From the NCBI GenBank assembly GCA_003640385.1, contig RCAB01000003.1, forward strand, positions 558,001 through 622,000: a DNA stretch of 64,000 nucleotides, in the 5' to 3' direction. This DNA comes from Setaria digitata (lineage: Eukaryota; Nematoda; Chromadorea; Rhabditida; Setariidae). The notes under the pieces were generated by a model. It saw only the letters and a list, made by a program, of their open reading frames with translations, made no database searches and had not been told where the DNA came from. Position numbers and translations under genes: made by a program. Below, piece by piece: positions 1-12,179 of this stretch (position 1 is its first letter; every line of letters starts with the position of its first letter).

Positions 1-2044
1 TCCAAAAAAAAAGAAAAATGCAGTATGTTTTATTTGACTGCAAAGTTTTCAGGATTAAATTTAGCAAAAGAGAGTTTTTGGCAGTACGAGTTTTACTAAT
101 TTTTGATCTTGAAAGGTGTACCGAAAGCTTGAATATACTTTGAAAACTTTATGGGAGGATTTCTATCAATCCTGGTCCTTTATTTCTTTTTTTATTTTCG
201 AAATCTTTAATTTCCGATCGATTTGTTATCCAGTTTCTGATTCCTACGGTTCGGAAATTTAATGAGCGCGTATCTCGTAACTATGACTTATTGATTGCTA
301 CGAATATCTAACGATTGTGCGGGAAATGATGCTATGCAGTGTTGTTTGTTGAACGGTGGAGATCGAAACAGCGAGTTTCCTTGCGCGCTTAGATTTGATA
401 CAAAATACTACCTGATTTGGTAGGCGGTGGAAGATTGCTCGTCTCATCCAATAACAGGAGAACAAGTTTTTGCTTTGGAGGAGAAATATTTTGGAATCGA
501 AGCCATCCTTGGTATACATTTAATTTATTGTAATTAGTATCTTATTTACAAGTCTGCATTCCAGAGCATTGAAAATGCTAACTGTTGATCGTAGAAATTA
601 ACCACATTTCTTATATCCTACTAGTGGCATGAGTTTGTGACTGGATGTAGTATCTGAGCTGGCATTTTGGTTCACATTAATCGTGTTTGAAAAGCTAATT
701 ATAAAGATTTGAAATCTAATTTATTCATTTCGTAATGCCGTTAAATCGTAGCCGGACAAGCATAATTAAAAAAATTTGACCATCAATCATATAACTCAAA
801 TTATTGGCAGTTCAAGTATTTAGTTAGTATACATGCACAAGACAAACTTGGAATTTTTGGGGGATTTAAAAATTGAAAAGTGTTTGGTTTTGAAGAGTTA
901 AAAATTAAAAATTAGGTCTGAAATAACTATTGTGATTTAGTTGATAATTTTCGCAGAAATCTGGAAGACAGAAAATTAATTCGTCATCAGCAATAAAGTT
1001 TTAAAAGTTATGAAGTTACAGGGAAATGAAATTCGAATATGTGAAGGGGACGAAATTGGTGGGCAAATTCATTCCTTTAGGATTAGCTAATCAATTTTAA
1101 TTGTTCATGTTGTTGTTATTATTTATTGGAGATTACAATTATTGCTGTATGCATTTTTTTGGGAAACTTTTTAATTTCATGTCATCTGCAATCATTATCT
1201 CAAGAAAAATAAGAAATAAAAAGAAAAAGGGAAATGATTTACCCTTTTTGCTTTTTCTTTCTTTCCAAAATTTCGATGAAAATAATTGATAGGATTCAAG
1301 GAATCATTACAAAATGTACAGTGATTCCATTCCAGTTGAAGACTTGTTTACTGCAATGTGTCGAGAATGAAGAAAAAAATGCATTATTCACTATTCATTA
1401 CCTAACTGTATTTCGTTATTGTTTCCGCTTTCACACGTCATTACTGTTTTATTGCAGTAAAAGCTACTCATTTACTTATTTACACAGTAGCTACTCACTC
1501 ATTTACGTGGCATTTTTCAGCTTTTCTCTCAGTTTTCATGAAAGATTGGAAACTATTGCGTGTAACTTACGTTTGCACGCAATAAGAGAATTATTAAAGA
1601 ATGACAATAATATTGTTAGTACCGATTTAAATTTCTTTAAAATTTTTTCTCTTGTTAAATTAATTTCTTTCCTTAAATAACTTATTTTTTCGCTGTTAAA
1701 TTAATCTAAATTTTCATCTAAAGATTAACATAAGTGAATTATGGCGAAGTTGCCGCTATTTTTATCACCTTATTATTAACACTGTCAATCGCCTTATTGT
1801 AATTTTCTAAAACTATTAATTAAAATAATATCTGAATAAAATATTGATTAGCTACATGATATTGAAACTACTTATAACCAGTAGAAGTTAGAGTGAATTT
1901 CTCACTTCTTTATTTCTCTTTTTTTGCTGGTTCGTCTAATATCTAAATTTATAAGCGCCTTACATGTGGATTCGTATAATTAATCATTTAATTAATATTT
2001 TATTAATTGCTGATTAAAAAGGCAGAGTGAAATAATTTATCTGC
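1..2044. other. AT-rich intergenic DNA, no gene supported
   Basis: No supported gene or RNA. A 148-codon open frame lies at 1234-1680 on the plus strand, but it is dominated by Phe, Ser, Leu and Lys codons expected from AT-rich sequence and has no recognisable domain. The last part presumably holds the promoter of the gene starting at 2045. Confidence 0.5.
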
Positions 2045-3329
2045 ATGAAAGTGTTAATTGGAATACTGGTATTCCTTCTGTTTACGGTAAATGCTAATCA
2101 AGCTTGTAGAGTTCGCGGTAAAATATACGAAGATGGTGATACATGGGTTAGCTATTTCATATTTTTCTTCAAAAATTAAAAATCAAAACAAAGTCAATTA
2201 CTGAAAAATAATTGTTTACGAGAAAAATGATAGCATAATACCAAAGGCGATGGAAATCAATTTTGTTAACACTTCCAATTTTTTTAAAATTGTTATATCA
2301 CTTTTCCGACTTTCAATGTGAAATCAACGAAGTGTTCATTTGGTGACTAGTTACCAAAGATTATACCCTTTCTTCCATTCCAGTCAGAAATTATGAAAAA
2401 AAGTTGGAGGAAATAAATACAGGTCGTTTATAGAATATTGCGATAATTACATGAAGTAAAATTACTGTAAAAATAGCCTGAAAGGGCAGACTCAAATACA
2501 GTAAAATTTTTTCATTTATCATTTTGAAAATCAAATTTTGTAATAAATTACAAGAAACAAATGAACACTGTTAACCAACATTCAAAGTAAATAAAAAGAA
2601 GATCAGCTTTCAAAAATTTCCATTTTAGATCGAGAGGAATTTTGAATTTGAATGTATTGAGAGCATTGATGGATCATGGCGCACGAAAATTACCGCATGC
2701 TTAGCCCCCGGTGGTTTTCGAATATCTGTAGGAACCGAATTTATAGAAGCCGGAATGAAGTACACGTAAGTGCCACTATAATTGCACTCAATATGTACAA
2801 ACTTTTTTTTTAAGATTAACTTGACGTGAATTTAAGTAAGAGTCCAAATTTGAGTACCTAAATATCCAAAATCATCTCCGGCGCTAAATCATCCGTTCAG
2901 TATTAGCAAGTGTAAACGTAATAGTGTCTGTTTATTAGGTTACCGGTATGTAAATTGGGCTTTTTGCCATCATCGATTAATTAATTCTCCTTAAAGTTAA
3001 ATCTTTTCATATATGTATCATAAAAAAGTTGTTCAGTCGAAATCAAATTTTTCTGTTAGTCTATGAACATAGTTGACAGTGAAATTTGATTCAGTTTGTT
3101 TAAAATCTATATTTTGAATTTTTTCTTTTACTTTACTTTTATTAGATCATAGCATGCCTAGCACATTTCGCGATCATAATGATAATATTTGGAGTGGAAT
3201 CAGTATTTGGTATGAAATCATTATTCGTAATGATGTTGTATTGCCACGCATGGATGTTTAAATTTTATTAGTTATAGGTGCACTAAAGAACCTGGTGGTC
3301 GAGTGAAATTTGCTTATAATCCCGTCTGA
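2045..3329 (+). CDS. Secreted MIG-18-like fibronectin type I domain protein
   Basis: Three exons, 2045-2146, 2629-2765 and 3278-3329, join in frame to a 96-residue protein ending in TGA. Donors are GTTAGC and GTAAGT; acceptors are TTTTAG and TTATAG. Residues 1-17 form a signal peptide (MKVLIGILVFLLFTVNA), so the product is probably secreted. The mature part is one small domain with four cysteines: CRVRGKIYEDGDTW, then FEC, TACLAPGGFRI and KYTC. That spacing (Cys, G-x-x-Y-x-D-G-D-x-W, Cys, Cys-x-x-x-G, Y-x-C) matches the fibronectin type I-like domain of C. elegans MIG-18, a small secreted protein acting with basement-membrane remodelling during gonad cell migration. Nematodes carry many paralogues, so exact orthology is not claimed. 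The start is the first ATG before the signal peptide. Another cysteine-rich secreted family is the main alternative. Confidence 0.72.
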
Positions 3330-3390
3330 GTATATTGTATCGTATCTGTGTAATATATAATTTTTCCTCTTTTAAAATATAAAAGAGATG

Positions 3391-3396
3391 AATAAA
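3391..3396 (+). terminator. Polyadenylation signal of the MIG-18-like gene
   Basis: AATAAA lies 62 bases after the stop codon of the MIG-18-like gene, a normal distance for a nematode 3' end. Confidence 0.5.
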
Positions 3397-3399
3397 TGA

Positions 3400-6300
3400 T
3401 TTGAAAGTTTTCAATTAATACAAAGTATAATTTAATATGCATTTTCCTAGTTAAGAGGTAATTATGAAGTTTAACTTATTAAATAATTAGTCTTAGGTTT
3501 TTGCTCCGAAATAGGAACTTTTTTGGGTTATTAACAGTAATAATAAAGTAATTTCTAATCTGGAATAAAGCCCATTTCTCTCGAATTTCTTCAAAAGGTT
3601 CAGTAGCCTATTCACTGGTCCTTTAATTGAAAATATTATTTGTCACTATGAAATGATTTTATTCTGTCGTTAATGACAATATAGTGCAATATATCATTGT
3701 TAGCGTTTTATTATTCATCGCTTCGATCAATTATTGCGGATAATCATAATTTTTCTTATCATATCGTATAACCATATTTCTCAACCTTCCATTAATTTAA
3801 AGAAGTTAAACATCTTTTATTTACACTACTTCATTTGTTCTCTAGAATCTTCTGATAAGTACATTGTATCTTAGATTATATCATGCATACATTGCATCAT
3901 GTTTCATTTTTGCTTTATCGATAACAGTTCAAATAGTAATAATGATTTTTACGTAAATTGTGAAAATTTTCCTTCTTACCGAATAGGGTGTTTTCAATAA
4001 ATGATGAAAGGTCCAACTTTTATTCAAAAAAAAAATTTCTAAAATATATTCTTTACAAGCCTCCGGTTTTTTGTTCCTTTTTTTGAAATTGAAACTTTTC
4101 ATTTACTATATGTGTATGTTAACTTCCAAATTTCATTCCCACAAAGATACCAGAAATATGAGTGTACCTCTCTATACTATAATTTCTGAACATTTCCCAT
4201 TCATTTTGCAGAAGTAAATTTCAAAATAAAACTAATGAAAATGAATGGCATAGTTGAATGAACTTTTTATGCCGCTCAAATTTGTTTCAGCTCTTCAATA
4301 ATCCAGGTGGGAATTAATCAGAACTGATAAGAGAAAAAATATTTTCTTTTTAACTCGTATTATTTTAAAGCTTGTAGAATTCTCTTTTGAAAAATGACCA
4401 ATTTCTGATGAAATAAATTGTATGAAATCTGAATTGAGAACTTTAAGTTTTATTTTTCTTCATTTTTGCAAGTTTAATTTGAATTTCTACTAGAAATTTC
4501 CAAATTATTATAGCTTTCTGGAGTAACTTTGAATCTATAATTCATTCTAGCAGACTGACAATTTTAAATTTTGAAAAAGAATTGAAATTGCTAGAAAGCT
4601 TGCTGATAAACAAGCACACACATTATGAATAAGCTCAAAACAAATTGTGGTGGTGATAGGCAAAAACGGAAAGAATTTCCAGCGTAATCATCAGAATGTG
4701 TGCCGAAAATTAATACAAAATTAATCTATAAATTTCTTTGGTATTAGAGCTCGGTAGCGATTTCTTTTCTTCTACAACACAAAATGTGATAGAAAGTAAT
4801 GAAAATTATACTAAGCTTTTTCGCCATGCGAGCCTTGTTTGCTCTTATTTTGTTTATTTCTGCAAAGGGAAATTATTGCCAATTTTCAATCAAATTAAGA
4901 TGAACGAATAAAATTGAAGCATCAATAAAGATTAATTTTTTTCCGCACTATGCGATAACATAACAAGTAAACAAACATTTACTGAGCAGATCAAAAACAA
5001 ACCATTTTGTTTCCATATTATTTCATTATTAACTTTCTGAAATTGTGAAGCTTTAGATTATGGCGATAACGAAGTTAAATTCAATTATGGCACTTGCTTT
5101 CACAGAATTTTAACGAATTTAATTATGGAAAAATACATATATTTATAGCTCGGATTTTACAGAATTCACATTTGTGTAAAATATTAATTTTAGTTGAAAA
5201 ACAAAGCGCAATTATTTCATGAGGATAATTTATCTGAGATCAAGAATCTCTTCATCTGTGCATCTAATTATTAGTAAATTATCTAAACTATTTTGATACG
5301 CGCTTTGTTTTAGTTGTCTGACTACTAGAAAACTTGTCATCTGAGTTTTCTGTTCAAATTTCCTCGAAACTTTCAGTGTGGATTTTTCATTATGCATCTA
5401 TGCACTCACGCTTATTGAATAATTCTTCTTTAATTAATTAATTTTTTGAATTAAATTTTACGAAAAGTCAATAATAATTACACAGATTTTCGGATTTTTT
5501 TAAAAAATTTCTGTAGTTTTTTCTTAAAAATAATTCATGCTTAAACATATTACTAAAATGGTAAGGTCTAACAGCAAAGCCATAATTATCAGCGATTATT
5601 GTTCTAATTAACGCACCTGATTTTGGTAATTCGATCATAAATTCTGATTTAAAATCATGAATTCGATCATGAGGTCCTAATTAACATTATTTTGTAATTT
5701 TTTTTTTTGTAATTCTTTAATAAGCATTTCAGATGTTTGGTCGCTATAATAAGAAGTGGCAAAATGATTAAACAACAATTATTTGTATAAAATAAAATGA
5801 TTTAAGGGAGAAAAAGGAGAGAAAATAATAAGGAAAGAAATAAGAAATTTCTCCATTAAGATTAATTAGTTATTATCTAATTGGCATGTCATCTGGCCTA
5901 TTCCTTCCATGGTGCTTTAACTAATAGCTACAAAACTAAACCATTAAATGGAAATACATTAAACTCACTGCCTCATTTTCTTTTCCACTGTGTTGCATTT
6001 TGATTTCATTCACATATTCAATGAAATCATGATAATATTATAATAAAAAAGTTGTTCCAATAAAAAACAACTTACCTCTTTCCACTTCCAATAATTTACT
6101 AAACTTGATCATACCTTTTAAATTATAATACAATCACATACTCTTATTATCTTCAATTTGATTTGCCTATAAACACATTACTTTTCTTCTGAAACACATT
6201 TTAAGAAGCACTAATTAATTACTACTAATTGCTGAGTATAGCATAACTCATTTCTAAAACTTAGGAATAATATAAATCATTTTATTAATCGTTATCAAGC

Positions 6301-6995
6301 TATCCATTTTGAAGCTTTAGGTGAATGAACCAATATAATTTCAAAGGATTCTTGTCGTAATTAATGAATTAAATTGTTAGTATGTAGGAGTAGTGTTAAA
6401 AATAGTTTGAATTTAATAATTAAATTTGTGTTTCGTTATTTTATGTACTAAAGCTACTAGTTGAAATATGATTTCGAAAATTTTAATCACGACAAGGATT
6501 GAATTATGCAAAATATTACTCAGAAATTGTCTTTATAATAATTTATTGCTGCAAATTCTATTCAAAAATTTAGTGTGAAAATGATATTATTACCACTTTT
6601 CCTTCCTCATATACAACAAATTAATTTGTTACTACTAAAACGCCAATCTATCACCTACTCCACCATTCATCAGTGATAATAATACTGCATGCGATTGTGT
6701 ATGTTTGCTTGTGAGCCAAGCATTTTAACAGTAAACATATAAATATCGCAAACAGGCATCATTAAATAAGCTAATTTCTTTCACTTTTTTTTCTTTTTTA
6801 ATATGAAAAGTGAAATCTCAATTTTGATGGAATATAATAATTCAATTATATGTTTTAGCAAGGTATGCATGTGAAGACGCATAAGGCATGTATGAAATAA
6901 ATGTCATTAAATTCAATTTGTTCGTATCCGCTAGCAACTACAATTAAATGAATGTAAATGTATATATGTACATATAATAAAAATATATATATATG

Positions 6996-7041
<46 letters not shown>

Positions 7042-8160
7042 TGTCTGTCTGTCTTCTCCGTGTATAATTTACTTTCTTAATAAATTCCATGTGAAATAGT
7101 TAGGAGTTGTGTGTATTCAAACTCCTCCTCAACAACCTTTTATAGACAAATACCTTTAATTCTTAGTTCATTTAATTACTTATCGACTGGTCTTTTTTAT
7201 CCTTGATAACTCTCTCCCTTTTTTTTTCTTGGAAAACTGACTTTTGAGTATTTGTAGAAAAAGCAGATTACAAATTATGAAGTTTTTAATCTGGTTAATA
7301 GATTGTATTCGTATTAATGTGAAAATTGTATAATTTAGTTCATTTTGTGCAGCCAAAATTAATGTTAGAAAAGAAAGAAGAAATTCTGTAGATTTCTACT
7401 GATCTATAGAAGTTTGAATGTCGTAATTATCCAATTCAAAATTGAAATTGAAATTTCTAGAATTTGGCACTTGGCTGTAGTATCACTGAACGAAAAGAAC
7501 AAAACGAAGCAGCATTTTTACGTTTCGTGGCGTCAAGTACCCTGGAAGGGTAGCATATGTGGCGAAGTTTCAAGGGAGAATTAAGTATTGAAAGGTTTGC
7601 TTGCAAATTTACCTGTTTCGTTTACATTCAGGAGAAGGTTAAAGAAAGTTCTCAAATTTAAAATCAATGGGAAGCGATGCAGAACAAATGGATTATTAGT
7701 ATTTGAAAAAGTCATTTCATATATTTGATATTTTAATCAAAATTAAACAAAAAACTTTTTAAAATATTGACGAGATGATAACTTCTTTAAAACGATTTCT
7801 GTGTGGTTATTAAATGCATGCAGTATTAATGAGAAGAAACAACGTTAATCGGATGGATTTTATGAATTTCATGATAATACTTTAATAAGCTTTGATGATT
7901 TAAAAGATGGAAAAGGAAATGGGAGTTAAATTTAAAAAGTTAGAAAAAGTTAAGTTGTGACCTAAAAAATTAATAATTCATTCAGGTTGAAATTGTAACG
8001 AATCATTCATTTAATTTAATTAAGGATAAATAGTATGTTCGATTGGTTGGTGGAAAAGCAATTCTACTTCTTGCATTTCTAAACTTTGCCGTTTCTCATA
8101 AATGATACTAAACTTATATTTCATTTCAATCTACACTTATCATTTTGTGACAATAAATTA
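3400..8160. other. AT-rich intergenic DNA with one microsatellite
   Basis: No exon with matching splice signals was found. A TA/TG/TCTG microsatellite lies at 6982-7054. A patch of higher G+C at about 7455-7590 is open in more than one plus frame and cannot be assigned. Confidence 0.45.
6982..7054. repeat. Compound microsatellite (TA)n-(TG)n-(TCTG)n
   Basis: A run of alternating TA passes into about seventeen GT steps and then four CTGT units. It is a compound dinucleotide/tetranucleotide repeat in intergenic DNA and is likely length-variable between isolates. Confidence 0.95.
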
Positions 8161-8196
8161 CTATTTTATTTCCTGCTTGTTTTAGATTAAAATGGA

Positions 8197-8298
8197 ATGA
8201 TAACAGTTAATTTGAACATACAAACCGAAAGTGAGCCAGAAACTGCCAAATTCTTTAATGCTAGCAACATATTTAGCTCAGGGATTCGAAACAGATCT
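8197..8298 (+). CDS. Candidate upstream exon of the RGS gene
   Basis: After a good acceptor (TTGTTTTAG at about 8176-8184) an ATG at 8197 opens a 34-codon stretch beginning MITVNLNIQTESEPETAKFF. It ends before a possible donor (GTAATG) at 8299. The composition is coding-like, and it lies 1.2 kb before the first certain exon of the rgs-3-like gene. However, its end phase (0) does not fit the exon starting at 9500, which needs one preceding base. A further exon would therefore have to lie between. A second coding-like ATG stretch starts at 8532 (MNFDEPPSRSSHTDVV). These are candidates only. Confidence 0.25.
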
Positions 8299-9499
8299 GT
8301 AATGCACTAGTGGTGAAAAAAGTTTAAGAAGATCTTTTACCATTTATAAATATTGTCTATAAATATATTTACACACTATTAACTCGTACTATTTCATATG
8401 CTAAAAGAAACATATTTAATGGAGGATATGAAGATGATGCTATTATATTGCAATTATTTTTACTTTTGACTTCCACTCAGTCGTAATTAACGTTGACCAG
8501 TCAACTACTCTGTGGTTGATTCTAAATCTTCATGAACTTTGATGAGCCGCCTTCGAGAAGTTCGCATACAGATGTGGTGAACCTTCAGTGTTCAATGTTA
8601 AAATCGGATACATTTTTCTTCTGTGACAGCCTTATTAGATGTTTAATTGTTAACAACATAAATCTATTCTAGTCATTTAACTTTGGTGTTTTGCATGGAA
8701 AGAGCTTTTCTAATTAGGAAAATACAAAAGGCATTTTCAAAAAGTTTATTGAATCTTTAGAAAAAAAAGCTTTATAGAACTGAACAAAAAAAATCTTTTT
8801 TAAAGAAAGAAATGAAATGGCTTTAGAGCTACGCACCTACAATTTTAATTAGTGAAGATGCATTCAGGTTTGCAATGATTCATGTCTTCATAATCGGGAG
8901 GAAAATTACTTTTTGCATCACTGCGTATTACCTTTGTCCAACTATCCATCTCTTCATTCACTTGGAAAACAAACGAATATCTGTTGCTTAGGTTACCAAT
9001 CTAAACTGCCATGAAATCACTTTGTAGTCATGCAGTATAAACTTAACTAAGGAAAACTTTTTACTCATTTCAATTTATTTTTCATCTGCTTCTATTCCTA
9101 TGAATTCTTGTAGCACTGATAGTGCGTGGCTATTTCTTACGATATGTCTAAAATGAACAAAGTAAATCATTTCTGATTTCTCATCTTTTAGTCTTAGGTC
9201 ATCAAAATGTTCTCATTAGCTAAAGGGGGATTATTAGAAATTCTCAATGCTATTTGGGATCTGAACTATTTAATCAAAATGAAACCGATCATCTAGTATC
9301 AGTGCGAGGACGCCTCTGGATGGAATAATATTTCTGCAACTTTAATATCTATCACAAAATCATTCAGATTTACTTGCTTTTACAGGATTGTAAACTTCAG
9401 TTATTTCTTTTCTTCAATATGAACAACTAACTAATATGAATGACTTTGATACTCATTTCGTTTTTCTTTATTTTCATTTCCAAACATACTAACATTCAG

Positions 9500-12145
9500 T
9501 TCCAAAGTTGCATTTTCATTCACCCACAAACTTGATTAATTTGTTTGATCAACTTAGCAAATTATCAATTACGGAAGTTTGCAGTAGCAGTATTGCATTA
9601 GCAGAGCAAGGAGATATCTCGTCGAGAAAAACTCCTATTTCAATTACTGACGTTGCTACCATTGGACAAAGCGACACGAACCAAAAAAAGGCACAATCGA
9701 AGGTTCCCGATAAAGGTCGAGAAAAGAAATCTGAAACAGAAGTAAAGGCAACGGTGGAGAAATTCAAGGGACAACTGAGAAAAGTATCTCAGCAAGAAAA
9801 ACAATTCAGTACACCAATTTCCAAAAATATGGTACCTTATTTATTTTGTATTTCCATTATAAAGAGGGGAACTCAGATACAGTCATTTAAAATTCACGGT
9901 TGGGAACCAAATATCTGTTTTTAGAAGAGGAGCAAACAACTTTTATAGTAACGGTATTATTACTTTTATAGTATTATTACTACAAGAAATAAATTTCAAG
10001 AAAATTAAACCCACGCATCGAACCAATTAAGTGCAGTTTTTGATTTGATAATTAAATTTTGATAATTAATTAAATTATACTCTCACAACAGGCAGCATCG
10101 ATATTTGATTTGAATTCAAAACAAAGCCGTCAGGCACCTGAGTTACCGAGCATTGAAGGTATTGAATATCCGAGAGCTGCATCCTGGGCCAACGAATCTC
10201 TAGCCAATGTATTGAAGGATGAAAAAGGTTGGCAAAGTTCATACTATGGAAGTAATAATTTTCAAAAAAAAAAAAACAAAAAATATATCACAAAACACAC
10301 CTTCTTACCAATTAATTATTATGTTTTCTTTAAAGATTAGAAATTTGCTGAAATTCATCAGTAAATTTATAGGTCGTCAATTATTTCATGTTTTCCTACA
10401 CGATGCATTAGCGGAAGAAAATCTGTCATTTATTGAGTCGTATGAAAAATTCAAGCAAATGACTACTCCAGCTGATAAAAAACAATATATCCAAGAATTT
10501 TTTGAAAAATATTCTCCTTACGTTAATCTTAGTAGTGTTGCTCTGCAGGTATAATATTTTCAAAAACAATTTTTTAATTCGAAAATTAATACTGGTAGAA
10601 TTTGCCGTGGTATAAATGCTAACATTTCTAATTTCTTATAGGTTGAAGTTTTTTCTGAATATTACTAAACGAACTGAGTCATGAAAGTGTTTCGTAGACC
10701 ATCGTATATACTTCAGTCAACTAGAATTTGCTAGGCTTTCTTGTTGCTGTTTGCTTATAAAACTTTGGAGTGCTAAATCCAGAAAAAAAAAAAACCAGTA
10801 TATTGTTCAGAATATTCATAGTAAAACTATGAATTGTAAAGAAATAATGAAAATTTCCAGAAAATTAAAGAAACAGCAGCAACAGATAATCCGGATCCCG
10901 CAGCATTTCTTCTTGCTGTAAAGGAAGTAAATCGACTTTTGGAGAACGATCAGTTTCCAAGATTTAAAAGATCTGATATTTACATTAATTTTTTGGAAAA
11001 AGTGATGCCACGGGCATACGCTGATAAATGGGCAACGAGTTTTGAAGCGCTTGTCGGAAATCAGGCCATTATTTTACTGAAATTTATTTATATTATCTAG
11101 CAAATGTAAACTCTGTAGGGAGCATGGACTTCTTACACTGTATCTAAATTTATCAATTCAGTTTGTTGAAATTTAAAGATTATTCTTTAGTTTTTAAAAA
11201 GAAGTTCCGAAAAAAAACAGAAATGTTTTCCTTAAAGCGAAGTCTACTTTTCAAAGTTTGGTATATTTGGAACACTAGCCGGCAAACAGAAGTCTCTATT
11301 TGCCATTGACTGGAAGTTAAACATTAATTAATTGCAATATTGATCTAATTTGAATCAAATAGTGTACATTTGAAAATAAATCCAAATTATATGTCAGGTT
11401 GGCCGATATTATTTTCGGTACTTCTTGCGAAATATCCATGCAGAAGAAAATTTACGTTTTTGGGAAGCAGTAATTGAATTTAAACAAACCAAAAATAAAA
11501 GTACTGCAATGCTTAATATGGGGCGAAATATTCAAAAGCAATATTTGGTTGAGGGGACAACAAATGAGGTATTTTACTAATTTGCACTTCAGAATTTGCT
11601 AATGAATATTACTGTCACAAATGATTTTTATCATAAAACAAACATTGGCAATAATATCGATAACACAATAACATGACATAATAATAGCAACATCGTACAG
11701 AGAAATTAAATGAATGTGAAGTATTCTCTTTCGTTCAGTGATTCTTATTTGAAATTAATTTCTATTTATTAAATTAGTAAAAATGGAAGTTATTACTTTT
11801 TACAACAGTTAGTAGTGCAGTAAAGGGGTGCTTGCAGAATGTGGCAGTTGTTATTTGCTGTAGTGATTATTATCAGTGGTCTAATTAAAAGTCAAGTAGC
11901 TAGAAAAATCTTAATTTATGAGTTCATAAGTTGAAATTTTGGATTAAATTTTATTGCAAGCATTTTAGATATTCCTGCCATTTGGTTTACGTCAAGTCAT
12001 TGATAACCGAATTGAAACGAAAGAAGTGGATAATACGTTGTTTGACGAGGCCGTAAAACACGTTGAACACGTGCTTAAGAATGATCCATACATACGATTC
12101 CTACAATCCACCGAATACAACGATCTATTGGCAAAATTAAAGTGA
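9500..12145 (+). CDS. rgs-3: RGS protein with two RGS domains (rgs-3-like), 5' partial
   Basis: Exons 9500-9831, 10092-10227, 10373-10548, 10861-11064, 11398-11568 and 11969-12145 join in frame to about 397 residues ending in TGA. RGS domains act as GTPase-activating partners of heterotrimeric G-protein alpha subunits. The first runs from SWANESLANVLKDEKG through FLHDALAEENLSF to YINFLEKVMP. The second runs from WATSFEALVG through FLRNIHAEENLRFWEAV to RFLQSTEYNDLLAKLK. Both show the signature G-x-x-x-F-x-x-FL...EEN-x-x-F. A tandem pair of RGS domains is the architecture of C. elegans RGS-3, which tunes sensory neuron signalling, so that symbol is offered. The N-terminal 140 residues are hydrophilic, with a Lys/Glu-rich stretch and no known domain. 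The 9500 exon starts mid-codon after CATTCAG and has no ATG in frame, so an upstream exon is missing. The fourth intron appears to start with GC. Confidence 0.85.
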
Positions 12146-12169
12146 AAAAAGAAGGCAGATGAAACGTGC

Positions 12170-12175
12170 AATAAA
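12170..12175 (+). terminator. Polyadenylation signal of the RGS gene
   Basis: AATAAA begins 25 bases after the TGA of the RGS gene, implying a very short 3' UTR. Confidence 0.55.
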
Positions 12176-12179
12176 ACTT

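Noticed and set aside
1234..1680. 148-codon open frame on the plus strand
   Set aside because: It is the longest plus-strand frame, but its composition is that of random AT-rich DNA, with no domain, splice signals or signal peptide. One such frame is not surprising in a 64-kb AT-rich window.
7455..7590. Patch where more than one plus frame looks protein-like
   Set aside because: No splice partners and competing frames are equally good, so no call was made.
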